DNA from: Candidatus Spyradenecus faecavium
GTDB taxonomy: Bacteria > Verrucomicrobiota > Kiritimatiellia > RFP12 > DVOR01
Assembly (NCBI GenBank): GCA_018713405.1
Contig: DVOR01000228.1
Span: 1 to 7,452 of the forward strand
DNA length: 7,452 nucleotides
Direction: 5' to 3'
A program made the translations under genes and the position numbers. Shown here in pieces: positions 1 through 5,274 of the stretch. The notes below the pieces were generated by a model. That model did no database searches and was not told the DNA's origin. It saw only the letters and a list, made by a program, of their open reading frames with translations. The first letter of the stretch is position 1, and each line of letters begins with the position of its first letter.

Positions 1-50
1 GCCTCGGCCTGGTTGAGGCGGCACCCGTAGACCAGGAAGGCGACCTTCAT
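1..50 (-). CDS. MtaB/MiaB-like tRNA methylthiotransferase, N-terminal fragment
   Basis: Only the first 16 codons lie in the window; the gene continues past the left edge. The translation begins MKVAFLVYGCRLNQAEA. This is the opening of the UPF0004 domain of methylthiotransferases, where the family reads (T/Y)xGCxxNxxE(S/A). Cys10 would be the first of three cysteines binding the auxiliary [4Fe-4S] cluster. The YGCRLNQAEA form resembles MtaB (t6A37 methylthiotransferase of tRNA) more than MiaB, whose usual form is TxGCQMN; this subfamily choice is an inference from few residues. The ATG overlaps the TGA of the upstream C10 peptidase gene by four bases (ATGA, 47-50). No strong Shine-Dalgarno is seen, so translation probably relies on coupling. 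Confidence 0.75.
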   Translation of the reverse strand, partial: MKVAFLVYGCRLNQAE

Positions 51-952
51 GGGGTCTCGTCGGGGGTGGTGAAGGCGAGCGTGGTGGAGCGGCCGCCGCA
101 GGTGAGGGTGAGGGTTTCGCCGGACGCGACAGGGAGGGCGAGGGCGTAGGCGCCGTCGTCGCCGGGCGTGGCGGTGGCGGTTTGGCCGTTGCAGGTGAGG
201 GTGACGGACGGAAGGTTGCCCTCGGCGGTGACGGTGCCGGTGACGGCGACCCAGATTTTGCCGGCCTCGCAGGGCGGTCGGACGATGAGGAGGCCGTAGA
301 TCTTGGAGTAGGTGCCTACGCCGTGGACGTAGATGCTGGGGAGGGTGTTCCAGTCTTGGCGGCCGTAGCCGTTGAAGATTTGGGTCTCGCCGGTGGTGGG
401 GTTGAAGCCGGTGGCGATGACGGCGTGGGAGGTGGGCTCGCCACCGATGGTGAGGGCGACGGGCCAGCCCAGGCGGAGGGGCGCCTGGATCAGGCGTTTG
501 TAGTCCTCGGCGGTGGGTTCGCCGGAGACGCAGGAGACGTAGGTCGAGGCCAGGCCGTAGTCATCGAGCACATCCTTGAGCTTCGCGAAGGCGACGGAGC
601 TGGAGGTCGTCTCGTAACTCATGCCCAGGCGGACGCCGAGGTTGTAGGCCAGGCGGGCGTAGTCATCGTCGCCGGGGTTGTCCCAGTTGTAGGTCTCGCT
701 TGCGGTGGTGAGCGTACGCGGTTCGCCATTGACGCGGCAAGAGTTGGAGGTCAGGGCCGGGCCTTGTTCTACCTTATAATATTGGACGATGGCGGCACCG
801 GCGATGGCCACGCACCCCGGCGGACATCCCTCCGGCGTGTAGATGCGGTACGCCTCCCCCTGCGTCCAGCGCGTGGGGAAATCCTTAAGCGTCACCTTGG
901 CCGCAGCAATCCCCGCGGCTCCCAACGCCAAACAAAGCAGCATCCATTTCAT
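47..952 (-). CDS. Secreted C10 (streptopain-like) cysteine peptidase with C-terminal beta-rich domain
   Basis: 301 residues, probably an exported papain-fold cysteine protease. Residues 1-18 form a signal peptide (short basic start, hydrophobic core, AAA end). The catalytic Cys is probably Cys47 in PPGCVAIAGAAIVQYY, matching the C10 GCVAxAxAQIMxYY motif. The family landmark YNWDNP is at 88-93, and RLAYNLGVRLGMSY (100-113) matches the C10 motif before the active-site loop. The catalytic His is probably His176 in SHAVIATGF, and IFNGYGRQDW (192-201) replaces the usual NWGWGG stretch. Residues about 234-301 look like a separate small beta-sandwich (VTGTV, PGDDGAYAL), perhaps carboxypeptidase-regulatory-like. 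The family normally has a propeptide of roughly 100 residues or more before the Cys (Cys192 in streptopain); here only about 28 residues intervene, so no prodomain fits. The ATG at 952 has no Shine-Dalgarno but lies six bases after an extended -10, suggesting a leaderless mRNA. The substrate is unknown. Confidence 0.8.
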   Translation of the reverse strand: MKWMLLCLALGAAGIAAAKVTLKDFPTRWTQGEAYRIYTPEGCPPGCVAIAGAAIVQYYKVEQGPALTSNSCRVNGEPRTLTTASETYNWDNPGDDDYARLAYNLGVRLGMSYETTSSSVAFAKLKDVLDDYGLASTYVSCVSGEPTAEDYKRLIQAPLRLGWPVALTIGGEPTSHAVIATGFNPTTGETQIFNGYGRQDWNTLPSIYVHGVGTYSKIYGLLIVRPPCEAGKIWVAVTGTVTAEGNLPSVTLTCNGQTATATPGDDGAYALALPVASGETLTLTCGGRSTTLAFTTPDETP

Positions 953-958
953 AATCGC

Positions 959-987
959 AAAGTAGCATATCCTCGCCCCTCGGTCAA
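959..987 (-). promoter_or_regulatory. Predicted promoter of the C10 peptidase gene (leaderless layout)
   Basis: On the minus strand, TTGACC (982-987, five of six matches to TTGACA) is separated by 17 bases from TACTTT (959-964). TGC stands directly before the -10, making an extended -10, TGCTACTTT. Only six bases (GCGATT) separate the -10 from the ATG, so the predicted transcription start falls on or next to the start codon. This would explain the missing Shine-Dalgarno. Inferred from sequence only. Confidence 0.5.
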
Positions 988-1040
988 ACGTCCGGGAAGT
1001 TCGGCGTGCACAGAAACGCAGGACGGTCGCAAGACCCTAG

Positions 1041-1065
1041 CGAACAACGTAACGAACAACGTAAC
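1041..1065. repeat. Perfect 12-base tandem repeat, GTTAC motifs in minus orientation
   Basis: CGAACAACGTAA occurs twice without a gap (1041-1052 and 1053-1064), followed by C. Read on the minus strand it gives TGTTACGTT (1058-1066) and CGTTACGTT (1046-1054), the same core found four times on the plus strand nearer the AlbA_2 gene. The two cores are 12 bases apart. It is probably a distal protein-binding site of the same operator system. Confidence 0.75.
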
Positions 1066-1167
1066 AGTTTTCAGAAAAGGGTCGCTTGTTATCAAAACTG
1101 GCCTTAAAAAGAGAAAGGCGTTACGATTAGGCGTAAAAGTGTTACGTTTTTCGGTTTCAGTTTTCAG
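1065..1167 (+). repeat. CAGTTTTCAG direct repeat (two copies)
   Basis: The perfect decamer CAGTTTTCAG is at 1065-1074 and 1158-1167. The second copy is extended to the left as TTTCAGTTTTCAG, itself a small tandem duplication. The copies directly follow a minus-oriented and a plus-oriented GTTACGTT site respectively. They may be part of a larger duplicated module or a separate site; the function is unknown. Confidence 0.5.
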
Positions 1168-1227
1168 TTGTTGAGAAAAAAACGCAAAAGTGTTACAGTA
1201 TTGCAGAAACAGTGTTACGTTTAGGCG
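1119..1227 (+). repeat. Four plus-oriented GTTAC repeats (putative operator array)
   Basis: GTTAC cores lie at 1120-1124, 1141-1145, 1192-1196 and 1214-1218. Their flanks are conserved well beyond the core. GTTACGATTAGGCG (1120-1133) and GTTACGTTTAGGCG (1214-1227) differ at one base, AAAAGTGTTAC is perfect at 1135-1145 and 1186-1196, and TGTTACGTT is perfect at 1140-1148 and 1213-1221. The copies form two pairs spaced 21 and 22 bases, about two helical turns, so paired proteins would sit on one face of the DNA. The third copy overlaps the predicted -10 and the fourth lies just downstream, a layout expected for repression. The likely ligand is the winged-helix protein encoded at 1243-2733, by inference. 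Confidence 0.7.
1171..1199 (+). promoter_or_regulatory. Predicted promoter of the AlbA_2/HATPase gene
   Basis: TTGAGA (1171-1176, five of six matches) is separated by 17 bases from TACAGT (1194-1199, four of six). TG at 1191-1192 makes an extended -10, TGTTACAGT. The -10 overlaps the third GTTAC repeat, so occupancy of that repeat would block RNA polymerase. The leader to the start codon would be about 36 bases and contains the fourth repeat. Confidence 0.55.
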
Positions 1228-1230
1228 ACC

Positions 1231-1237
1231 AAGGAGG
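1231..1237 (+). promoter_or_regulatory. Strong Shine-Dalgarno of the AlbA_2/HATPase gene
   Basis: AAGGAGG lies five bases before the ATG at 1243 and is close to a perfect anti-16S match. It fixes the start codon and contrasts with the C10 peptidase and bioG genes, which lack such a site. Confidence 0.85.
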
Positions 1238-1242
1238 CTGTC

Positions 1243-2733
1243 ATGTTGGAAGAAGAAATCAGGGAATTGATAGAAAAGGTGCGGCGTCAGCAGTGCGAAT
1301 CGCAATGCGTGGAGGTCAAATCCGCGGCAAAAGGGTGTCCGGAGCGGCTCTATGACACCCTCTCTGCGTTTGCCAACCAAGATGACGGCGGGGTGATTCT
1401 TTTTGGATTGGACGAAAGCCAGGGATTCGCCAAGGTCGGGGTTTATGACGCGCAGAGCCTGCAGACGCGGTTGGCGGAGGCCGGGGAGGAGATGACGCCG
1501 ATTGTTCGCCCGGTGGTGTCGATTTACGTGGAAGAGGGAAAACAATTCGTGGTTGCGGAGATCCCGCCACTGGATGTGTCTGAGCGGCCTTGCTTCAAGA
1601 CCGCACGGGGTCGTCTGAAAGGAGCTTTCATTCGCGTGGGCGAGGCCGATAAGCCGATGTCGGAATATGAGGTCTACTCTTATGAGGCGTATCGCCGGCA
1701 GACGCATGACGAGCTTCGGCCCTTGCCGGATGTCACGGAGGCTTTGATCGATGAGACGTTGGTGGAGGCCTATTTGGCGTTGCGCCAACAGGGGCGCACC
1801 AACTTCGCGGCCGCGATGACCCGCGAGCAACTGTGGAGCACGATGGGGCTTCTGCGCGAAGGAAAGTTCACCATGTTGGCGCTTTTGCTCTTCGGGTGTT
1901 ATCCGCAGGCGACCTTCCCGCAGTTGGGCATCGTCGCCTGCCGTGTGGCGGGCGAGGCGATGGGGGGGCTTGGCGAGAACGGGGAGCGCTTTCTGGACAG
2001 TGTCCGCATCGAGGGCCGCTTGCCGGAGATGCTGGAGGGGGCCTTGGCGTTCGCCAAGCGCAACATGCGCACGGCCATCCATGTCTCCCCGCAGACCGGA
2101 ACCCGCGAGGACAGGGACGAGTATCCACTTGACGCGTTGCGTGAGTCCATTCTGAACGCGCTGGTGCACCGCGACTACAGTGTCTATACGGAAAACCAGC
2201 CGATCTGCCTGACCTTCTTCAGCAACCGCGTGGAGATTCAGAACCCAGGCGGACTCTATGGCCGGCTGACTCTCGATCAATTGGGCAAGACGCAGCCGGA
2301 CACGCGCAACCCCGCGCTTGTGGTCGCGATGGAGACCTTGGGGCAAACGGAGAACCGTTACTCCGGCATTCCGCGTATCCGCCGCGCGATGGCGGAGGCC
2401 GGCCTCCCTGAGCCGTGTTTCGACGATACGCGTGAGCGTTTCCGGGTTACGCTTTACAATCGGGTCTTGGAGCCGGGACTTGGGGTGGAATCGGGCAAGA
2501 AGCACGAGGCACGATCGGAGTCCGCGCTTCTGGCCTTTTGCGCCACGCCGCGCACCAAGCAGGAGATTGCGGCGTTCCTTGGCATCGCGTCCATCGGTTA
2601 CGCGCTCAGGCGCTACGTGTCCCCGCTTGTTGAGAAAGGCGTCTTGGTGATGGCCTTCCCGGAAACCCCGAGGAGTCGCAAGCAACGCTATCAGGCGCGT
2701 TCGGCCGTGGATGGCGACCGCGCGCTTCAGTGA
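1243..2733 (+). CDS. AlbA_2 (Schlafen-like)/HATPase/winged-helix protein, COG2865-type putative regulator
   Basis: 496 residues with three parts. Residues about 13-140 form an AlbA_2/Schlafen-like domain, with VEVKSAAKG (23-31), LSAFANQDDGGVILFGLDE (40-58) and GAFIRVG (127-133). Residues about 295-405 form a GHKL-type ATPase domain of the HATPase_c_4 kind: N box ESILNALVHRDY (301-312), then FFSNRVEIQNPGGL (325-338), RNPALV (355-360) and GIPRIRRAMAEAGLPEP (375-391). Residues about 424-470 look like a winged helix (TKQEIAAFLG, then LRRYVSPLVEKGVL). This order is that of COG2865 proteins, annotated as transcriptional regulators or RecG-like ATP-binding proteins, many without a defined role; length is normal. 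The start is set by AAGGAGG. Its codon use is less G+C-extreme than the neighbours, with frequent TTG, GAT and TTT, and it stands alone between oppositely oriented genes. This suggests acquisition by transfer. Autoregulation through the upstream repeats is inferred. No partner toxin or nuclease gene is adjacent. Confidence 0.88.
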   Translation: MLEEEIRELIEKVRRQQCESQCVEVKSAAKGCPERLYDTLSAFANQDDGGVILFGLDESQGFAKVGVYDAQSLQTRLAEAGEEMTPIVRPVVSIYVEEGKQFVVAEIPPLDVSERPCFKTARGRLKGAFIRVGEADKPMSEYEVYSYEAYRRQTHDELRPLPDVTEALIDETLVEAYLALRQQGRTNFAAAMTREQLWSTMGLLREGKFTMLALLLFGCYPQATFPQLGIVACRVAGEAMGGLGENGERFLDSVRIEGRLPEMLEGALAFAKRNMRTAIHVSPQTGTREDRDEYPLDALRESILNALVHRDYSVYTENQPICLTFFSNRVEIQNPGGLYGRLTLDQLGKTQPDTRNPALVVAMETLGQTENRYSGIPRIRRAMAEAGLPEPCFDDTRERFRVTLYNRVLEPGLGVESGKKHEARSESALLAFCATPRTKQEIAAFLGIASIGYALRRYVSPLVEKGVLVMAFPETPRSRKQRYQARSAVDGDRALQ

Positions 2734-2750
2734 TCGCCGGATTTCCGAAT

Positions 2751-2816
2751 GGGCGGTTGCCACTGCCGGCGGTCCTGTGCGTCTTTCGGGCGCGCTGCGG
2801 CAAGGGGCAACCCGCC
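2751..2816. terminator. Possible bidirectional terminator hairpin in the convergent gap
   Basis: Between the convergent stop codons (2733 and 2819), GGCGGTTGCC (2752-2761) can pair with GGCAACCCGCC (2806-2816) with a single bulged base. Inside it TGCCG (2764-2768) can pair with CGGCA (2798-2802). The structure is long and imperfect and has no clear T tract on either side, so it may be a weak or Rho-assisted terminator. The position suits a shared one. Confidence 0.35.
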
Positions 2817-2818
2817 GC

Positions 2819-3826
2819 TCAGTGTTTGGCGATGGGGACTTTGCGGTCGGGGTTGTTGGCGCGGCGGAGGATGCGGTCGGCGTAGGCCTCGTTGAAGGGG
2901 CGGCCGCGGGAGGTGGGGTCGGTGCGGCCGTTGTAGCGCAGGAGGGCGTCGCGCCAGGAGTCGAAGACGGCGTCGGGGCGGCCGGCGATGGGGCGGCCGG
3001 AGACGCCGTAGCCCTTGCGGGCGAGGAACATGATGCCGGCGCGGAGGTTGCCCTCCAGGGTGCCTTCGTTGCGGCTGGCGGGCTCGGCGAGGCCGAGGTC
3101 TTCCTTGGCGGGGTCCCAGTCGCCGGGGACGTTCACTTGGAGGGGGTCGACGTCCCAGGCGGCGAGGGAGCGCTCGCCGTTGCCGCCGGTCTCCTCGATC
3201 ATCATGGACTTGACGAGGGCGGGGTCGAGCTCGGGGAGGTCGGGGGTGTCGCCGGGGGCGGCGCCGACCCAGGGGGCGGGGTCTTCGTTGAAGTCGCGGA
3301 CGAGTCGCTGGATGAGGTCGTCGTGGCGTTGGTAGCGGTCGTCCTCGAAGCCGGCGAAGACGGGGAGGTCGGCCTCTTTGAGGTCTTGGCCGAGGGCGGC
3401 GTAGCGCGAGGCCTCGAGGCGGGCGTGGTAGAAGGCTTCGAGGCGGGCGAGGAGGGCGCCGTCCTCGGGGCGGATGAAGCGGCGGTCGATGGCGAGGCGG
3501 CCCCAGCGGTTGAAGGGGTAGGCGCGGCCCAGCCAGACGAGCTCGAAGCGGATGGCGGCGTCGGAGTGCGGGCGCGGGGCGAAGCCGAGGGCCTCCAGCC
3601 AGAGGGCGTGGGCGCGGATGCGGGCGTCGACCCGCACGCGCAGGGCGTCGACGTCCAGGAAGAGGGCCGACACCTCGCCCAGGTCGCGCGCGGGAACCTC
3701 CTCGGCCACGGCGGCGGGGAGGTCGAGGCCGCGGGCCCAGCCGTTTTGGGCGTAGGGGCGGAGGGTGAGGGTCTCCGCGGCGGCGAGGGCGGGCAGGGCG
3801 ATCAGGGCAAGGAGGAGGCGTCTCAT
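2819..3826 (-). CDS. Exported lysozyme/lytic-transglycosylase-like protein
   Basis: 335 residues, probably periplasmic or secreted. Residues 1-17 are a signal peptide (MRRLLL, hydrophobic core, ALAAA). The middle, about 20-195, is a region I do not recognise, with several aromatic and charged helices. The C-terminal part, about 200-300, reads like a lysozyme-fold SLT domain: DPALVKSMMIEETGG (201-215) with Glu212 before Thr as the likely catalytic acid, DPLQVN (227-232) at the position of the family's GLMQxN, NLRAGIMFLARKGY (260-273) and WRDALLRYNGR (291-301) at the position of the usual AxxAYNAG. Cleavage of the peptidoglycan glycan strand is therefore the best guess, but similarity is distant and the usual GLMQ glycine is Asp. 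The start ATG overlaps the bioC stop (ATGA, 3823-3826), and GGGAG (3834-3838) stands seven bases upstream. No functional link to biotin synthesis is evident. Confidence 0.65.
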   Translation of the reverse strand: MRRLLLALIALPALAAAETLTLRPYAQNGWARGLDLPAAVAEEVPARDLGEVSALFLDVDALRVRVDARIRAHALWLEALGFAPRPHSDAAIRFELVWLGRAYPFNRWGRLAIDRRFIRPEDGALLARLEAFYHARLEASRYAALGQDLKEADLPVFAGFEDDRYQRHDDLIQRLVRDFNEDPAPWVGAAPGDTPDLPELDPALVKSMMIEETGGNGERSLAAWDVDPLQVNVPGDWDPAKEDLGLAEPASRNEGTLEGNLRAGIMFLARKGYGVSGRPIAGRPDAVFDSWRDALLRYNGRTDPTSRGRPFNEAYADRILRRANNPDRKVPIAKH

Positions 3827-4578
3827 CGGCGTGCTCCCAGGTACCAGAGGGGTTCGTAGGTGAGGGCCAGGCCGCCGTCGGGGTGGGGGAAGCCGCGGCG
3901 CCAGTCGGCGTCGAGGGCCTCGAGTCGGGCGCGGGTCCAGCGCGCGGAGGGGTCGGCGGTGGCGGTGACGCCGGTCTCGCGCAGGTGGCGGAGGGCGGCG
4001 CGGGCGTCGGGGAAGGCGAGGGTGCGCACGGCGCGTTCGCGCGCCAGGGGGCGGAAGAGGCCGTCGAAGGCGGCGGCGAAGTCGGTCTCGTCGGGGCAGC
4101 GCAGGCCTCGGCCGGTGAGGGCGCGCACCTCGCGCAGGGTGGCGGGGCCGAAGGCCGAGAGGGCGAGGAGGCCGCCGGGGGGCAGGGCGGCGGCGCACTG
4201 GGCGGCGAAGGCGGGGAGGTCGTCGAACCACTGCACGGCCGAGGCCGAGGCGATGGCGTCGAAGGGGCCGGGCCAGGGGACGGCGCGGGCGTCGCCGGGG
4301 AGGAAGCGCACGCGCGGGACGTTGGCGAAGCAGACGCCCATGTCGGGGCAGAGGTCGTTGGCGACGAGCTCGGCGGGGGCGAAGCGGGCCAGCAGGCGGC
4401 GCGTGAGGAGGCCCGTGCCGCAGCCGATCTCCAGGATGCGGGGGCCGAGGACGTGGAAGCGCGCGCCCATGAGGTCGGCCAAGCGGTCGGCGGCCTCGCG
4501 CTGGACGGTGGCCTGGGCCTCGTAGGTGGCGATGGCGCGGGCGAAGCGGGAGACGAGCAGGCGTTCGCGGTCGCTCAC
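3823..4578 (-). CDS. bioC: Malonyl-ACP O-methyltransferase BioC
   Basis: 251 residues, a cytoplasmic class I SAM-dependent methyltransferase. BioC methylates the free carboxyl of malonyl-ACP so that fatty acid synthesis can elongate it to pimeloyl-ACP methyl ester for biotin. The N-terminus RFARAIATYEAQATVQREAADRL (11-33) has the BioC pattern RFxxAxxTYxxxAxVQ. SAM motif I is ILEIGCGTGLLT (48-59), followed by the acidic motif II region VANDLCPDM (72-80), GDAR (95-98) and SASAVQWF (111-118), equivalent to the family's NxxxQW. Length fits the family. The start is GTG, chosen because it overlaps the bioG TGA by four bases (GTGA, 4575-4578), is preceded by a good Shine-Dalgarno (GGGAGG) and places the N-terminal motif correctly. 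Translation is probably coupled to bioG. Confidence 0.9.
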   Translation of the reverse strand: MSDRERLLVSRFARAIATYEAQATVQREAADRLADLMGARFHVLGPRILEIGCGTGLLTRRLLARFAPAELVANDLCPDMGVCFANVPRVRFLPGDARAVPWPGPFDAIASASAVQWFDDLPAFAAQCAAALPPGGLLALSAFGPATLREVRALTGRGLRCPDETDFAAAFDGLFRPLARERAVRTLAFPDARAALRHLRETGVTATADPSARWTRARLEALDADWRRGFPHPDGGLALTYEPLWYLGARR

Positions 4579-5207
4579 GGCGCCCTCCCGGCCAAGAGGT
4601 CCGCGAAGAGGTCGGGCGCCCAATGCGCGCCGGGGCGGGAGAGCGCGTCCGGGAAGGCGGCCCGCTGGGCGGCGGGCGGGAAGATGCGGTCGCCCTCGCA
4701 CGCGAAGGCGCGGTCCCACGCGAAGGGACGTTCCGGGCGTTCGCGGATGGCGCGGCCGAGGGCCTCGAGCTCCGCCGCCAGGTCGTCGGCCGAGCGTTTG
4801 GGGGCGCGGGCCAGGAAGTCCGCCGTGGCGGCGGCGCCGCCGCACATCCTGCGGCGGAACTTGGCGATGCCGGCCTCGGAGAGCGCGGCGAGGGTGGCGT
4901 CGAAGACGGCGGGGGGGATGCCGCGCGCGGCGTCGATGGGCCAAGGCGTGCCGTTGACGGCGGTGGCCGAGTCCAGGCGTTCGCGCGGCAGGGTCTGCGC
5001 GGCGGCCCACACGCCCATGCTCCAGGCAAGGAGGTCGACGGGGCCCTCCGGCAGCGCGGGCAGGCCGTCCAGCGACGCGTAGTCCCACACGAAACAGGTG
5101 TCCCACGCCCGCGGCATGGCCTCGAAAGGCGTGGGGTCCATCCCCCAGCCGAGGAAGAAGAGCACTGTGCGGCCACGCCGCGCACCGGGATACATCGCGC
5201 TTTGCAT
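4575..5207 (-). CDS. bioG: Pimeloyl-ACP methyl ester esterase BioG (DUF452 family)
   Basis: 210 residues, an alpha/beta hydrolase of the BioG type. It removes the methyl group from pimeloyl-ACP methyl ester, ending the BioC-initiated cycle and releasing pimeloyl-ACP for BioF. Landmarks are TVLFFLGWGMDPTPF (14-28), WDY (41-43), the nucleophile elbow AWSMGVWAA (61-69) with Ser63, TAVNGTPWPIDAARGIPPAVF (82-102, the AINGTxxPIDxxxGIP signature) and FRRRMCG (117-123). Asp173 in GDRIFPP and His195 in GAHWAPD fit the rest of the triad. Length matches stand-alone BioG; in some bacteria it is fused to BioC, and here the two genes overlap by four bases. ATG at 5207 was chosen, with ATG at 5195 as a possible alternative. 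There is no Shine-Dalgarno; the ATG follows an extended -10 by six bases. I saw no BirA-type operator. Confidence 0.92.
   Translation of the reverse strand: MQSAMYPGARRGRTVLFFLGWGMDPTPFEAMPRAWDTCFVWDYASLDGLPALPEGPVDLLAWSMGVWAAAQTLPRERLDSATAVNGTPWPIDAARGIPPAVFDATLAALSEAGIAKFRRRMCGGAAATADFLARAPKRSADDLAAELEALGRAIRERPERPFAWDRAFACEGDRIFPPAAQRAAFPDALSRPGAHWAPDLFADLLAGRAP
4584..4589 (-). promoter_or_regulatory. Shine-Dalgarno supporting the GTG start of bioC
   Basis: On the minus strand GGGAGG ends five bases before the GTG at 4578, inside the last codons of bioG. It supports GTG rather than an internal start, since no ATG precedes the conserved N-terminal BioC motif. Confidence 0.65.
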
Positions 5208-5213
5208 GGCAAC

Positions 5214-5222
5214 AGTCTAGCA
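5214..5222 (-). promoter_or_regulatory. Predicted extended -10 of the bioG-bioC operon (leaderless layout)
   Basis: TGCTAGACT on the minus strand is followed by six bases (GTTGCC) and then the bioG ATG, the same layout as in front of the C10 peptidase. The -35 region 17-18 bases upstream (TTCGCGA) is poor and lies in the loop side of the adjacent hairpin, so recognition would depend mainly on the extended -10. Confidence 0.45.
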
Positions 5223-5229
5223 CAATCCC

Positions 5230-5250
5230 GCGCCCCTCGCGAAGGGGCGC
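5230..5250 (-). terminator. Hairpin between the rdgC-like gene and bioG
   Basis: GCGCCCCT (5230-5237) and AGGGGCGC (5243-5250) form a perfect 8-base-pair stem with a 5-base loop. The hairpin begins about 25 bases after the rdgC-like stop codon. No T tract follows on the minus strand, so it is a non-canonical intrinsic terminator at best. It separates the tat operon from bioG-bioC and abuts the bioG promoter. Confidence 0.45.
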
Positions 5251-5274
5251 AGAAGGGGCGTGCTTGGGCGCGGG

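Larger units (their letters stand above)
953..1242. promoter_or_regulatory. A+T-rich, repeat-filled divergent control region
   Basis: This 290-base gap separates the divergently transcribed C10 peptidase gene and the AlbA_2/HATPase gene. It is visibly richer in A and T than the rest of the window. It carries a 12-base tandem repeat, six GTTAC-cored motifs in two opposite orientations, a duplicated CAGTTTTCAG and a promoter facing each way. I found no convincing small gene or RNA gene in it; open frames that cross it are extensions of shadows of the flanking genes. Confidence 0.7.

Noticed and set aside
182..1174. A 330-codon plus-strand open frame reaching into the repeat region
   Set aside because: Most of it is antisense to the C10 peptidase and has shadow-type Gly/Asp/Val composition. 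The part past 953 is short and covers the repeats without recognisable protein features.
1041..1227. CRISPR array
   Set aside because: The repeats are only 9-14 bases, change orientation and lack uniform spacers; no cas genes are nearby.
1041..1227. Plasmid or phage iteron origin
   Set aside because: No replication initiator gene or DnaA-box cluster was seen, and the adjacent gene encodes an AlbA_2/HATPase protein; an operator role is simpler.
949..2763. A 604-codon open frame on the minus strand opposite the AlbA_2/HATPase gene
   Set aside because: It lies exactly antisense to a well-supported gene, runs across the repeat region, and its product is Arg/His/Leu-rich with no recognisable domain. 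It is a codon-bias shadow.
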